NCBI GenBank assembly: GCA_018671895.1
Contig: JABHGV010000008.1
Location: 1-64,000 of the forward strand
Direction of reading: 5' to 3'
Origin: Rhodospirillaceae bacterium
GTDB taxonomy: Bacteria; Pseudomonadota; Alphaproteobacteria; Rhodospirillales; JABHCV01
Length of the DNA: 64,000 bases
Shown: piece after piece, positions 1-10,403 of the stretch
Layout of the letters: every line of letters starts with the position of its first letter
Position numbering within the stretch: position 1 is the stretch's first letter
Notes under the pieces: generated by a model
Told to the model about the DNA's origin: nothing
Databases searched by the model: none
Seen by the model: only the letters and a program-made list of their open reading frames with translations
Program-made: the position numbers and the translations under genes

Positions 1-167
1 CCAAGGCCCATTTCACGGGACTTCTTATTCCTCGTAAACCGAAATACCCATGACTTCGTATCAAACTTGCTGACTTGTAAATACAGACCGCCGCCATCAG
101 CGTGGAAGCCTCTCTTGGTCTCCGCTTTGACGGTTAGCGCCGATAAACGATTAATTCTTTGAGCCAT
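1..167 (-). CDS. Tyrosine integrase, N-terminal part (runs off window)
   Basis: Reading leftwards from an ATG at 167, the protein begins MAQRINRLSALTVKAE and continues with ADGGGLYLQV and SWVFRFTRN. This is the N-terminal arm-binding region (DUF4102-like) of phage and island integrases of the P4 type. Only about 55 residues lie in the window, so the catalytic domain is not visible. In-frame ATGs also exist at 185 and 197, but the 167 start has an AGGA a few bases upstream. It lies about 160 bp beyond the 3' end of tRNA-Ser and points away from it, the usual arrangement for an island integrated at a tRNA gene. The island body would lie left of the window. Confidence 0.8.
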   Translation of the reverse strand, partial: MAQRINRLSALTVKAETKRGFHADGGGLYLQVSKFDTKSWVFRFTRNKKSREMGL

Positions 168-323
168 GTTCTTCCTATTACCCATGTGTCTACCCATGTT
201 ATGTTACTGGATTTAGACAAACATTGGCAACCACTAAAGAACAGCGGCGGACGCGGCAACCTTTATGGATAAAGGATACAGCCAATATTAAGTGATGGAT
301 AACATGGGGTTGAATAAGGTAAA

Positions 324-413
324 TGGCGGAGAGACAGGGATTCGAACCCTGGGTACTCGTGAGAGCACAACGGTTTTCGAGACCGCCCCGTTCGACCACT
401 CCGGCATCTCTCC
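324..413 (-). tRNA. tRNA-Ser (anticodon CGA)
   Basis: A 90-nt class II tRNA. The acceptor arms GGAGAGA and TCTCTCC pair over 7 bp, the discriminator is G and CCA is encoded (324-326). The anticodon loop is CTCGAAA, flanked by GCGGT and ACCGT, giving anticodon CGA (reads UCG). A long variable arm and the T-loop GTTCGAATC are present. It is the probable attachment site of the island whose integrase starts at 167. Confidence 0.95.
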
Positions 414-481
414 GCAGTTGAAATTGCTGGATTTTTTTGTTCCGCAATAATATTTGCCACCGGATTTGCCACCGGCAGTGG

Positions 482-601
482 TCAGGTGGCGTTTTTTAGC
501 GCGCTCCGTAGCGCCGTGTCCACCTTTTCCGCAGCTTCTTTTTGAAGCCCTGGCACCAGATGCAAATACAGATCCATCGTAATGCTGATGCTCTCCCAAT
601 T
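482..601 (-). pseudogene. 3' remnant of a second tyrosine integrase
   Basis: Just upstream of the tRNA on the same strand, one frame reads ESISITMDLYLHLVPG, then QKEAAEKVDTALRSAL, and ends at TGA (482-484). This matches the C-terminal end of tyrosine recombinases, including the catalytic Tyr region (normally LGHxSIxxTxDxYxH). The frame is closed upstream by TGA at 602-604 and the usual LGH is disrupted, so only the last 35-40 codons survive. It is a relic, distinct from the integrase at 1-167. Longer open frames here are fortuitous; one runs through the tRNA. Confidence 0.65.
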
Positions 602-681
602 TCAGGAATATCTCAGCCTGTTTAAGCCTGTGCCGGCGAAGCCCAGTCATCACAAAACTTCATGACGATGGCATCAAGAGG

Positions 682-3258
682 TCAGAGCTGGTTTTCTTCT
701 GAAAACACCGTTTTGAGGGGGTGAATTTGATGAGCAAGCGTTTCCAATGCTTTGGCAATCTTTTGATCCTTGCCTTTGGTGAAAGCGGCTATCTCGGCGT
801 CATCCTTTACAATATGGTTGAACAGCCAATCCTGTAAGAATTTGTGCAGTTCCTCACGCGACTTTGGGCTGGGGCTCTTTAGCCATTCATCCATCATACC
901 AGATACATGCAATCGCAAGGCTTTATGACCCGCTTGATGCTGATTGAATTCGGGAAATTCGCAGGCCCTCATGATCGCCTCCTCACGCTGGAAGTGATAT
1001 TGGGTATAATCGAGAAGTTCGTCGAAGACCTGGCTCAAATCCTGATCGTCAAAATCAGTTGAGCCAACTTTGTCTATTATCGACAGAAGAACCCGATGAT
1101 CGTTATCAACGGCCTCAACTCCGGTACGTACAACATTGACCCAAATCCCCGCATCTGAATTTGATGCCAAGGGAAGTTCAATCCAAAATGTACTGCCAAC
1201 GCCATTTTCGCTTTCGAAGCCCAGGCGTCCACCCAGTCTCTCTACAAGTAACTTGGTAACGGTCAGACCGATTCCTGTTCCTTCCCTGGCGATCATGGGG
1301 TCTGCTCCCAGTCGGTGGAACATCTGGAAAACGCTGTCATGGTCTTTTTCGGCAATACCAACCCCGGTATCCTTCACAGTAAATCGCATGAAACCATCAT
1401 CGGTTTCCAAACCGTCCACGATCACCTTGCCATCAATCTTGTTGTACTTGACCGCATTCGACAGAAGGTTGAGTAAGGCTTGCTTGAATCGAACCCGATC
1501 AGTTCTCAGCAGGGGGGCATTCTCTTTGCCCAGGGTGTTGATAATTTTCACACCTTGGGACTCGCCAAGCGGCAGCGACAAGGCGACGCATTCTTCAGCA
1601 ACGTCGTATCCGTTCAACACCTCGAAAGAAAAATCAATCTTGGAAGCTTCAATTCTAGCCAGATCGAGGACTTCGTTTATCAATTGAAGAAGGTGGTCTC
1701 CACCTTCCAAAATGCTTTCAACGTGGACATTTTGTTTCTCTGACAAAGGGTGTTGGGGGTCGAATTGCAACAACTGCGCAAATCCCAAAACAGCATTTAA
1801 TGGGGTCCGCAATTCATGGCTCATGCTGGCCAGAAATTCCGATTTCGCCTTGTTGGCTTCTTCCGCTTCGTTTTTGGCCTCTAACAATCGTTCTTCGGAG
1901 CGTTTGCGTTCGGTAATATCATCGTGGATAGCGACAAAATGTGTAATTTCCCCATCGGCATTCATAATAGGGCTGATCGTCTGATTAACGATAACCAACG
2001 AGCCATCCTTGCGTTGGTTGATCATCTCACCATTCCAGGTACGACCGCTTAGAATGAGCTCCCACATTTCGGCTATTGCCTCAGCAGAAACCAACCCGGA
2101 TTTCAGGATGTTTGGGTTTTTTCCGACAACTTCGTGAAATTCGTATCCAAATTGTTTACAGAAGGCGTCGTTCACCCAAACAATTCTGGAATCAAAATCG
2201 GTAATAAGAGCCATATTGGCGGATGTTTCCAGGGCCGTTCCAAGCAACGTTAATTGTTCCTCGGCCTGTTCGGCCGTTGCACGTTGGCGATAAACGATGA
2301 ACGCCAACAACAGCAATACCGCCAGACCGCCAGCCATAACGATGGAAAAATCTGTTGCCTCGCGCAACCAGGGTGCAAGTGTCTCATCGACATTCAGGAC
2401 CACGGCAACGACAAAGGGCCAACGGGTGGTCGCGCGATAGCTGACAATACTCTCAGCTCCCATCACGTAGTCATCAGCCTGACGGAACGTCCCCCATTCA
2501 CGTTGTGGCAAATATGTTTTAAACAGCGGATGATTGGCGTGGCTGGTACTGTCGATGAATCTCGAAATATTTCCTCCACGCACCAATAATTCGCCGTCAT
2601 ATCTGTAATAGGCGATATGCCCCCGACGTCCGACGTCCAGGGCGTTGATCTGCTCTTGCAAAAATCCAGGGTTGATCACTGCGATCGCGACCCCAAGGAA
2701 CCCGCCGATATCGTCGTATACGCTACGGGCAGCAATCAGGTGCCAAAAATCTGTGTTGGGTTCGGCCGCCTGATTATCGCCCAATAGTCGTCCCGCATAG
2801 GGCTTGCTGATAAGCAATGAGGGCATAGTGCCCGACAGGGCTTGCTGGAAATAGGCTTCATGGGCAACGGACAAATCAGGAATTACGCCACGGCGAGAAA
2901 TATTCGTGACCATTCCCAAGGTATCGGCAAAGGCGACCTCGCGCACTTGGGGGGCTTCATCCAGCAAGGACGACAGGAAAGCTCTACCTTTCTGCCCATT
3001 TGCCCATCCTCCCGGTTTCATGCCAGCAGCAACACTGGTTAATATCAGATCAACAGCCTGGATTGTTCGGTTGTTGGCATCTTCACTGGCGCGCGCAAGA
3101 TTTTCTGCCGCCGTCTCGCTTGTCAGAATTGCACGTTCCTTGCCTTGCCATAACTGGTATGACCACACGCCAACAAACGCCACGGCAACGACAAATGCAA
3201 AAAGCAATACGCCGTAGCGACTACCTAACCAGGACCGTTTGGAAAGGGAAAACTGCAA
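682..3258 (-). CDS. Cache/PAS sensor histidine kinase with C-terminal hemerythrin domain
   Basis: An 858-residue membrane sensor kinase. A first membrane segment near residues 14-34 and a second near 304-326 bracket a periplasmic double-Cache region. A PAS domain follows (about 335-455), then HisKA with phospho-His 481 in MSHELRTPLN, then a HATPase domain with LLNLLSNAVKYN and an intact GTGIGL loop. The last 150 residues form a bacteriohemerythrin: DNDHR, YHFQREE, HQAGHK and NHIVKDD supply the His, Glu and Asp ligands of a di-iron site. No receiver domain or adjacent regulator is present. The only suitable start is TTG at 3258; starting later would remove the first membrane segment. It is divergent from the binding protein at 3392. 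Redox or oxygen control of kinase output is inferred from hemerythrin chemistry. Confidence 0.88.
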   Translation of the reverse strand: MQFSLSKRSWLGSRYGVLLFAFVVAVAFVGVWSYQLWQGKERAILTSETAAENLARASEDANNRTIQAVDLILTSVAAGMKPGGWANGQKGRAFLSSLLDEAPQVREVAFADTLGMVTNISRRGVIPDLSVAHEAYFQQALSGTMPSLLISKPYAGRLLGDNQAAEPNTDFWHLIAARSVYDDIGGFLGVAIAVINPGFLQEQINALDVGRRGHIAYYRYDGELLVRGGNISRFIDSTSHANHPLFKTYLPQREWGTFRQADDYVMGAESIVSYRATTRWPFVVAVVLNVDETLAPWLREATDFSIVMAGGLAVLLLLAFIVYRQRATAEQAEEQLTLLGTALETSANMALITDFDSRIVWVNDAFCKQFGYEFHEVVGKNPNILKSGLVSAEAIAEMWELILSGRTWNGEMINQRKDGSLVIVNQTISPIMNADGEITHFVAIHDDITERKRSEERLLEAKNEAEEANKAKSEFLASMSHELRTPLNAVLGFAQLLQFDPQHPLSEKQNVHVESILEGGDHLLQLINEVLDLARIEASKIDFSFEVLNGYDVAEECVALSLPLGESQGVKIINTLGKENAPLLRTDRVRFKQALLNLLSNAVKYNKIDGKVIVDGLETDDGFMRFTVKDTGVGIAEKDHDSVFQMFHRLGADPMIAREGTGIGLTVTKLLVERLGGRLGFESENGVGSTFWIELPLASNSDAGIWVNVVRTGVEAVDNDHRVLLSIIDKVGSTDFDDQDLSQVFDELLDYTQYHFQREEAIMRACEFPEFNQHQAGHKALRLHVSGMMDEWLKSPSPKSREELHKFLQDWLFNHIVKDDAEIAAFTKGKDQKIAKALETLAHQIHPLKTVFSEENQL

Positions 3259-3307
3259 TTTACTGAAACCCTGATTTCTTTCGAAAATTGACTTTGGATA
3301 TTTTTAC

Positions 3308-3313
3308 TATAAT
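3308..3313 (+). promoter_or_regulatory. Candidate -10 box for the binding-protein gene
   Basis: TATAAT at 3308-3313 lies about 80 bp before the ATG at 3392. A TTGACT at 3288-3293 would be its -35, but the spacer is only 14 bp, so the promoter may use another -35. The 133-bp gap also has to hold the promoter of the divergent kinase. Confidence 0.35.
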
Positions 3314-3391
3314 AAAAAACCGTAGAATACTGCCCGAAACAACACAGCCTTTCAACACACCCCGATAGGCACATTTAATAAAGGCCCCGTT

Positions 3392-4183
3392 ATGATCAGA
3401 CTATATAAATCTTTTATCGGCGCATTGACTTTAATCATTTTTACAACAGCTCCAGTGGTTGCCGGAAACCTGGAACGCATCAAGGCGGAAAGCACTCTCC
3501 GCGTTTGTCATTGGCCTGCATATTACGCCATTTCGTTTCACAATTCCAAAAACGGAAAGCTTGAAGGCATCGACATTGGCCTCGCGCGCGAACTGGCAAG
3601 CGACCTTGGCGTTAAACTTCAATTTGTTAAAACCAGTTTTGCGACCTTCATCAAAGATATCCAGGCTGATAAATGCGATATCGCGATGTTTGGCGTTGGC
3701 ATCACTGAATCCCGCGCCAAACACCTGGATTACAGCGATCCTTATCTGCGCAGTGATATTTACGCCATCGTCACCAAGAACCATTCAACCCTGAAGAATT
3801 GGGACGATATGGACAAGGATGGCCATATCCTGGTGGTGCAAAAAGGCACTTTTATGGAAGACGCCGCGAGCGCATTCAAAAATGCCTCGATCTTGTCAGT
3901 AGTGAAATTTCAGCAGAGAGAAAAAGAAGTTCGTTCTGGCCGTGCCGACGCCTTCCTGACAGATTTTCCTTACGGCAAGAAAATACTCGTAACCTATGAT
4001 TGGGCAAAGTTGCTCGAACCCAGCGCGCCATTCCATAAAACTGAATACGCCTATGCCATCAATAAAGGCGATCCGGAATGGCTGGCCTACATCAACGGTT
4101 TCGTGGGCAGAATCAAAAGCGATGGACGCCTGAAAAAGCATGCCCAGGATAATGGGCTGTTGCCGATTGCCATACTGGATTAA
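3392..4183 (+). CDS. Periplasmic substrate-binding protein, family 3
   Basis: A 263-residue protein with a Sec signal peptide (basic start, hydrophobic stretch to about residue 24, cleavage after APVVAG). The mature part has the family 3 solute-binding layout: TLRVCHWPAYYAISF, then GIDIGLARELASDLGV, then the hinge-region motif CDIAMFGVGITESRAKHLDYS. Such proteins normally bind amino acids or related small solutes and feed an ABC importer or a sensor. No permease or ATPase gene is adjacent, so it is an orphan here. Its only neighbour is the divergent hemerythrin kinase, whose periplasmic region could be a partner; that is inference. Confidence 0.85.
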   Translation: MIRLYKSFIGALTLIIFTTAPVVAGNLERIKAESTLRVCHWPAYYAISFHNSKNGKLEGIDIGLARELASDLGVKLQFVKTSFATFIKDIQADKCDIAMFGVGITESRAKHLDYSDPYLRSDIYAIVTKNHSTLKNWDDMDKDGHILVVQKGTFMEDAASAFKNASILSVVKFQQREKEVRSGRADAFLTDFPYGKKILVTYDWAKLLEPSAPFHKTEYAYAINKGDPEWLAYINGFVGRIKSDGRLKKHAQDNGLLPIAILD

Positions 4184-4475
4184 CTGAAATGGGGCCTCTA
4201 TCGATTGCCTGAGGCGTCGTTAAAACGGGCCCCACTTCTGCCACTAGCCTAATAAAGTATGCTTTCCTAAGCATAACGGACATTCATCCAAACCCGCAGC
4301 AAGGGCAAGCGGCGGGAAAAGGCCCGTCAACCGGACATTAACATGGTATCGCAAGCCGCGCTTTCGGTGTTGACATGCGGCGGTTTAGGGGTATATTTCG
4401 GCCTCCTTTTTCAAGGGGTCCGGCGTTAGGCGCTTAATAGCCCCCGTTCATGTTTATATGTAAGTGGTAAAGACA
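4184..4475. other. Intergenic region before rplU
   Basis: This 292-bp gap holds an inverted repeat (TGGGGCC at 4190-4196 with GGCCCCA at 4228-4234; no T-tract follows, so terminator activity is doubtful) and the rplU promoter at 4370-4397. Nothing else is recognised. Confidence 0.6.
4370..4397 (+). promoter_or_regulatory. Sigma-70-type promoter of rplU-rpmA
   Basis: TTGACA (4370-4375), a 16-bp spacer and TATATT (4392-4397) make a near-consensus promoter. It leaves a leader of about 70 nt before the L21 start at 4476. Confidence 0.7.
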
Positions 4476-4976
4476 ATGTTCGCAGTCATCAAAACCGGTG
4501 GAAAACAGTACAAAGTCACCGAAAACGACGTTATTTGCGTCGAAAAACTTGCCGCCGAGGCCGGATCCACGGTGTCGCTTGACGATGTACTGATGATCGG
4601 CGAGAGCGGCAAGGCCGCCAAGACCGCCGCCGGTGATCTTGGTAAAGCCGCCGTATTCGCCGAAGTGATCGAACAGTCGCGCGCCGACAAGATTGTCGTC
4701 TTCAAGAAAAAGCGCCGCCATAACTATCGCCGCAAGGCTGGTCATCGCCAGGATCAGACGGTTCTGCGTATTACCGGCATCAGCGCCACGGGCACCAAGC
4801 CTGCCGCTAAAAAGGCCGCGCCGAAGAAAGCACCGGCCAAAACAGAAGATAAAAAGGCAGAGGCTAAAAAGCCTGCCGCAAAGAAGGCAGCGCCGAAGAA
4901 AGCAGCCGCTAAAAAGGCAGCGCCGAAAAAAGCAGCGCCTAAAAAGGCCGCCGCCAAAAGCAAGACGAAGGAATAG
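4476..4976 (+). CDS. rplU: 50S ribosomal protein L21 with Lys/Ala-rich tail
   Basis: The first 100 or so residues are a standard L21 ([14 protein letters not shown] at the start, then [19 protein letters not shown]), which binds 23S rRNA in the large subunit. The start at 4476 gives the conserved N-terminus; a GTG at 4464 would add four residues. After position about 105 comes a tail of about 60 residues made of imperfect repeats of the type [15 protein letters not shown], extending the usual 103-residue protein to 166. The tail is strongly basic and resembles histone H1-type tails. rpmA follows 5 bp later. Confidence 0.95.
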   Translation: MFAVIKTGGKQYKVTENDVICVEKLAAEAGSTVSLDDVLMIGESGKAAKTAAGDLGKAAVFAEVIEQSRADKIVVFKKKRRHNYRRKAGHRQDQTVLRITGISATGTKPAAKKAAPKKAPAKTEDKKAEAKKPAAKKAAPKKAAAKKAAPKKAAPKKAAAKSKTKE

Positions 4977-4981
4977 ATTAG

Positions 4982-5242
4982 ATGGCACATAAAAAAGCAG
5001 GTGGTAGTTCCCGAAACGGTCGCGATACCGCTGGTCGCCGTCTTGGCGTCAAGAAGTTCGGTGGCGAGACCGTCGTTGCAGGCAATATCATCATTCGCCA
5101 GCGTGGTACCAAGTGGCACCCCGGTGAAAATGTTGGTATCGGCAAGGATCACACCATCTATGCCCTCATCGAAGGCAATGTGAAATTTCATCACAAGACC
5201 TCCGGTCGTGTGTATGTTGCTGTGGAGCCATCTGCCGCTTGA
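4982..5242 (+). CDS. rpmA: 50S ribosomal protein L27
   Basis: An 86-residue L27, a large-subunit protein near the peptidyl-transferase centre. It begins [16 protein letters not shown] and contains VKKFGGETV and [15 protein letters not shown], all hallmarks of L27. The N-terminus needs no processing, unlike Firmicutes L27. It is co-transcribed with rplU and followed by an intrinsic terminator. Confidence 0.97.
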   Translation: MAHKKAGGSSRNGRDTAGRRLGVKKFGGETVVAGNIIIRQRGTKWHPGENVGIGKDHTIYALIEGNVKFHHKTSGRVYVAVEPSAA

Positions 5243-5274
5243 GGTAGATGCGCGGCCATTCGCTCGAGAGTTTC

Positions 5275-5303
5275 AAGGGGAATGGTTAGCCATTCCCCTT
5301 TTT
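5275..5303 (+). terminator. Rho-independent terminator after rpmA
   Basis: A perfect 11-bp stem (AAGGGGAATGG at 5275-5285, CCATTCCCCTT at 5290-5300) with a TTAG loop runs into a short T-run. It separates rplU-rpmA from obgE. Confidence 0.88.
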
Positions 5304-5305
5304 GA

Positions 5306-7487
<2,182 letters not shown>

Positions 7488-7491
<4 letters not shown>

Positions 7492-8762
7492 ACACCAATG
7501 AAAACACCGATATCGCAGCCCTGATGCAAGGCATGGGCAAGGCCGCCAAGGCCGCCGCCAGTGAATTAGCTTCGGCCTCGACCGCAGCCAAGAATACGGC
7601 CCTGACGGAATCGGCCAAGGCCTTGCGCGACAGCAAGGCGGCTATTCTTGACGCCAACGCCAAAGATATGGCGGCGGGCGAGAAGAAAGGCCTGAAGGGC
7701 TCGTTCCTCGACCGTTTGATGCTGGACGACGGGCGTATCGAAGCGATGGCCGCAGGGCTCCAAGCGATCGCCGAACTGGCCGATCCCGTCGGCGTTCGTT
7801 TAAGCGACTGGGACCGCCCCAATGGTCTGCATATCGAGCGGATCAGCACGCCCTTGGGCGTGATCGGCGTTATTTATGAATCCCGGCCCAACGTCACGGC
7901 GGATGCCGGGGCGCTGTGCCTGAAATCCGGCAATGCGTCGATCCTGCGCGGCGGCTCGGAAAGCTTTCATTCGTCCGCGGTCATTGTCACCTGCCTGAAA
8001 CAGGGCCTGAAGGCGGCGGGTTTGCCAGAAGACGCGATCCAACTGGTGCCGACGGCCGACCGTGATGCGGTTGGCGAACTGCTGCGGCTGGTCGAATATG
8101 TCGATGTCATTGTGCCGCGCGGCGGAAAGTCCCTGATCGAGAGGATCACGGCTGAAAGCCGGATCCCCATGTTCAAGCATCTGGAAGGCATCTGTCATAC
8201 CTATATCGATGATGGGGCCGACACAGACATGGCGAAAAATGTCGTGCTCAACGCTAAGATGCGCCGCACCGGCATTTGCGGGGCAACGGAAACCCTGCTG
8301 GTGGCGCGCACGGTTGCGCCGACCCTGTTGCCCGGTATCGTCGATGCCTTGGTCGATGCCGGATGCGAAGTGCGTGGCGATACTGACGCCGTCGCTATCG
8401 ACGGACGCATCGCGGCCGCTTCCGATGATGACTGGGACACAGAATATCTGGATGCCATTATTTCCGTCGCCGTCGTCGATGGTGTTGATCAGGCCATCGC
8501 CCACATTGGCGAACACAGCTCGCAACACACAGAAGCCATCATCACCGAGGATTCCAAAGCGGCAGAAGAATTCCTCAATCGGGTCGACAGTGCCATTGTC
8601 ATGGTCAATGCCTCGACCCAGTTCGCCGATGGCGGCGAATTCGGCATGGGGGCCGAAATCGGTATCTCGACGGGCAAACTGCATGCTCGCGGGCCGGTCG
8701 GGCTCGAACAATTGACAAGCTTCAAATACGTCGTTCGCGGAACCGGGCAATGCCGACCGTAA
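7488..8762 (+). CDS. proA: Gamma-glutamyl phosphate reductase
   Basis: NADPH-dependent reduction of gamma-glutamyl phosphate to glutamate-5-semialdehyde, second step of proline synthesis. The 424-residue protein has the aldehyde-dehydrogenase-like fold, with [20 protein letters not shown] and the catalytic Cys region [15 protein letters not shown]. It is coupled to proB by ATGA overlap and overlaps the nadD start by 13 bp. Confidence 0.97.
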
Positions 8763-9340
8763 ACGCCTTAAAAGGCCAGCGCATAGGCCTGCTCGGCGGT
8801 TCCTTCAATCCGGCCCACGAGGGACACCTGCACATCAGCAAACTGGCGCTGGACCGATTGGGGCTGGATGCGGTGTGGTGGATGGTCAGCCCGCAGAACC
8901 CGCTGAAATCGACGGATGACATGGCAGGATTTTCTGAACGCATGGGGCAGGCGGCACAGGTTGCGGCGGATGACCACCGAATCATCGTTACCGGAATCGA
9001 GCGTGAACTGGGCACGCGCTTCACCGTTGATACGGTTCAGGCCCTGAAACGCAGGTTTCCCAGGGTCCGCTTCGTCCTTGTCATGGGCGCGGATTTGCTG
9101 GCCGAAGTGCCAAAATGGAAAAACTGGTGCGGCCTGTTCAATGCCGTTCCCATTGCGGTTTTCGCGCGGCCCTCGTATTCTTATCAAGCGTTGTCAGGCA
9201 AGGCGGCGCGGCGTTTCGGGACGAAAAGAGTTTCCCGTTCCCGCTGGTCCACCCTGGTCAACATGCGTCCACCGGCGTGGGCGTTCCTGCGGACGAAGGA
9301 ACATTCACAGTCAGCGACACGTATCCGCGCCGGACGGTAA
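8750..9340 (+). CDS. nadD: Nicotinate-nucleotide adenylyltransferase
   Basis: Joins nicotinate mononucleotide and ATP to form deamido-NAD. The 196-residue protein has the nucleotidyltransferase signature [15 protein letters not shown] and the second motif SATRIRAGR at the very end, in place of the common SSTxIR. The start is within the last codons of proA. The nadD-rsfS-rlmH order is the standard alphaproteobacterial one. Confidence 0.93.
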   Translation: MPTVNALKGQRIGLLGGSFNPAHEGHLHISKLALDRLGLDAVWWMVSPQNPLKSTDDMAGFSERMGQAAQVAADDHRIIVTGIERELGTRFTVDTVQALKRRFPRVRFVLVMGADLLAEVPKWKNWCGLFNAVPIAVFARPSYSYQALSGKAARRFGTKRVSRSRWSTLVNMRPPAWAFLRTKEHSQSATRIRAGR

Positions 9341-9355
9341 ACAAATACAAACGAT

Positions 9356-9369
9356 AGGAGAAGACCATA
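9356..9369 (+). promoter_or_regulatory. Ribosome binding site and unusual AUA start of rsfS
   Basis: AGGAG at 9356-9360 lies 6 nt before ATA at 9367-9369. The frame is closed upstream by TAG at 9355-9357, and no ATG, GTG or TTG occurs before GTG 9418. The conserved RsfS N-terminus (VELLKLVEKTLDDDKAE) begins upstream of 9418, so ATA is the best-placed start. Confidence 0.55.
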
Positions 9370-9756
9370 CCTCGACCGAAAAAGACGCCGCCAACGGCAG
9401 TAGAACTACTGAAGCTGGTGGAGAAAACGCTGGATGACGACAAGGCCGAAGGGCTGCTCGTTATTGACCTGTCGGGAAAGTCATCCCTGACCGATTACAT
9501 GATAATCGCCAGCGGCACATCACAGCGCCATGTCGGTGCCATGGCCCAAAACATCAGTGAAAAAGTAAAAGCCAGTGGCGTAGACGGCATTGCCGTCGAG
9601 GGCATGCGGACGTGCGACTGGGTTCTGGTTGATGCCGGCGACGTCATTGTTCATCTGTTCCGCCCGGAAGTACGCAAGTTCTACAATCTGGAAAAGATGT
9701 GGGGCGTACCAGCACCGGACGACGCGGACGAAACGGCGGAAGCGACAAGCATTTGA
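9367..9756 (+). CDS. rsfS: Ribosome silencing factor RsfS
   Basis: RsfS binds L14 on the large subunit and blocks subunit joining when nutrients are scarce. From the proposed ATA start the protein has 129 residues. The core (DYMIIASGTSQRHVGAMA, then GMRTCDWVLVDAGDVIVH, then VRKFYNLEKMWG) is typical of the family. A GTG start at 9418 would cut the first conserved helix (LLKLVEKTLDD), so it is less likely. It sits 26 bp after nadD. Poor initiation at AUA could keep the level low; that is inference. Confidence 0.9.
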   Translation: MPRPKKTPPTAVELLKLVEKTLDDDKAEGLLVIDLSGKSSLTDYMIIASGTSQRHVGAMAQNISEKVKASGVDGIAVEGMRTCDWVLVDAGDVIVHLFRPEVRKFYNLEKMWGVPAPDDADETAEATSI

Positions 9757-9781
9757 GAGTGAAAATGAGCAAACCCGAAAG

Positions 9782-9805
9782 TCCGAAAGACTTCTTTCTT
9801 TCGGA
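9782..9805 (+). terminator. Stem-loop after rsfS
   Basis: TCCGAAAG (9782-9789) and CTTTCGGA (9798-9805) form a perfect 8-bp stem with an 8-nt loop, 26 bp after the rsfS stop. Only TTTG follows, so it may be a weak terminator or a processing hairpin. Confidence 0.45.
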
Positions 9806-9811
9806 TTTGAG

Positions 9812-9884
9812 AAGGCCGCGACTGCGGACCGCCGCTCCTGCGGCGAGCCAAGGGGCGAGTAGCCCCGCCCGGCGCTTGAGGGGC
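9812..9884 (+). repeat. Intergenic repeat, copy A
   Basis: Carries the GC-rich arm (GCGACTGCGG) and the 39-bp core (9846-9884: AGCCAAGGGGCG...GCTTGAGGGGC) shared with copies at 30991, 53823, 57090 and 62081. It ends 5 bp before the rlmH start, so it forms the rlmH leader and could hide or expose its ribosome binding site. Confidence 0.8.
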
Positions 9885-9889
9885 TATTT

Positions 9890-10354
9890 ATGCGATTGCT
9901 GATAGCCGCTGTGGGTCGCGCCAAGGCTGGCCCCGAACGCGACTTGTTCGACCATTACCGGGGCCGCATCCGGCCACCATTCTCCCTTGATCTCAAAGAA
10001 GTAGAAGAAAAGCGCTCCCTCAGCACGTCTGAAATGAAACAGCGCGAGGCCGAGTTGCTGACCTGCGCGGTGCCTACGGGTGCCATCGTCGTCGCCATGG
10101 ACGAGCGCGGCAAGCAGCTTTCCAGCATCGATTTTGCGGGCAAACTGGGTGGCTGGCGCGATGGGGGCGAGGGCGATGTAGCCTTTATGATTGGCGGTGC
10201 CGACGGGCTCGATGCATCGGTTCGCGACACCGCCCGGATGACCCTGTCGCTGGGGGCGGCGACCTGGCCGCACATGCTGGTTCGCGGTCTTCTGGCGGAA
10301 CAGATTTACCGGGCGCAATGCATCCTCGGCGGGCACCCGTATCATCGAGAATAA
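9890..10354 (+). CDS. rlmH: 23S rRNA pseudouridine-1915 N3-methyltransferase
   Basis: A 154-residue SPOUT methyltransferase that modifies pseudouridine 1915 in helix 69 of 23S rRNA. Recognised by MRLLIAAVGRAKAGPE at the start, the SAM-binding knot VAFMIGGADGLD and the C-terminal GLLAEQIYRAQCI with GGHPYHRE at the end. It follows rsfS as in most alphaproteobacteria but is separated by a repeat element. Confidence 0.95.
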   Translation: MRLLIAAVGRAKAGPERDLFDHYRGRIRPPFSLDLKEVEEKRSLSTSEMKQREAELLTCAVPTGAIVVAMDERGKQLSSIDFAGKLGGWRDGGEGDVAFMIGGADGLDASVRDTARMTLSLGAATWPHMLVRGLLAEQIYRAQCILGGHPYHRE

Positions 10355-10403
10355 GATTTCTTTTAAAGGTTTTTTAGCTCCTATCTGACGTATATTGGCA
10401 GCC

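Noticed and set aside
288-653. A 121-codon minus-strand open frame across the tRNA-Ser
   Set aside because: It reads straight through the tRNA gene in a frame different from the integrase relic; the relic frame has the recombinase-like sequence.
4190-4234. Inverted repeat after the binding-protein gene as an intrinsic terminator
   Set aside because: The 7-bp arms are 31 nt apart and no T-tract follows; kept only as a note.
4434-4988. A 184-codon minus-strand frame opposite rplU
   Set aside because: Its Cys/Arg/Phe repeats are the antisense of the L21 Lys/Ala tail; the plus strand is a clear ribosomal protein.
9418-9756. rsfS starting at GTG 9418
   Set aside because: It would remove the conserved N-terminal helix and has no ribosome binding site at a suitable distance.
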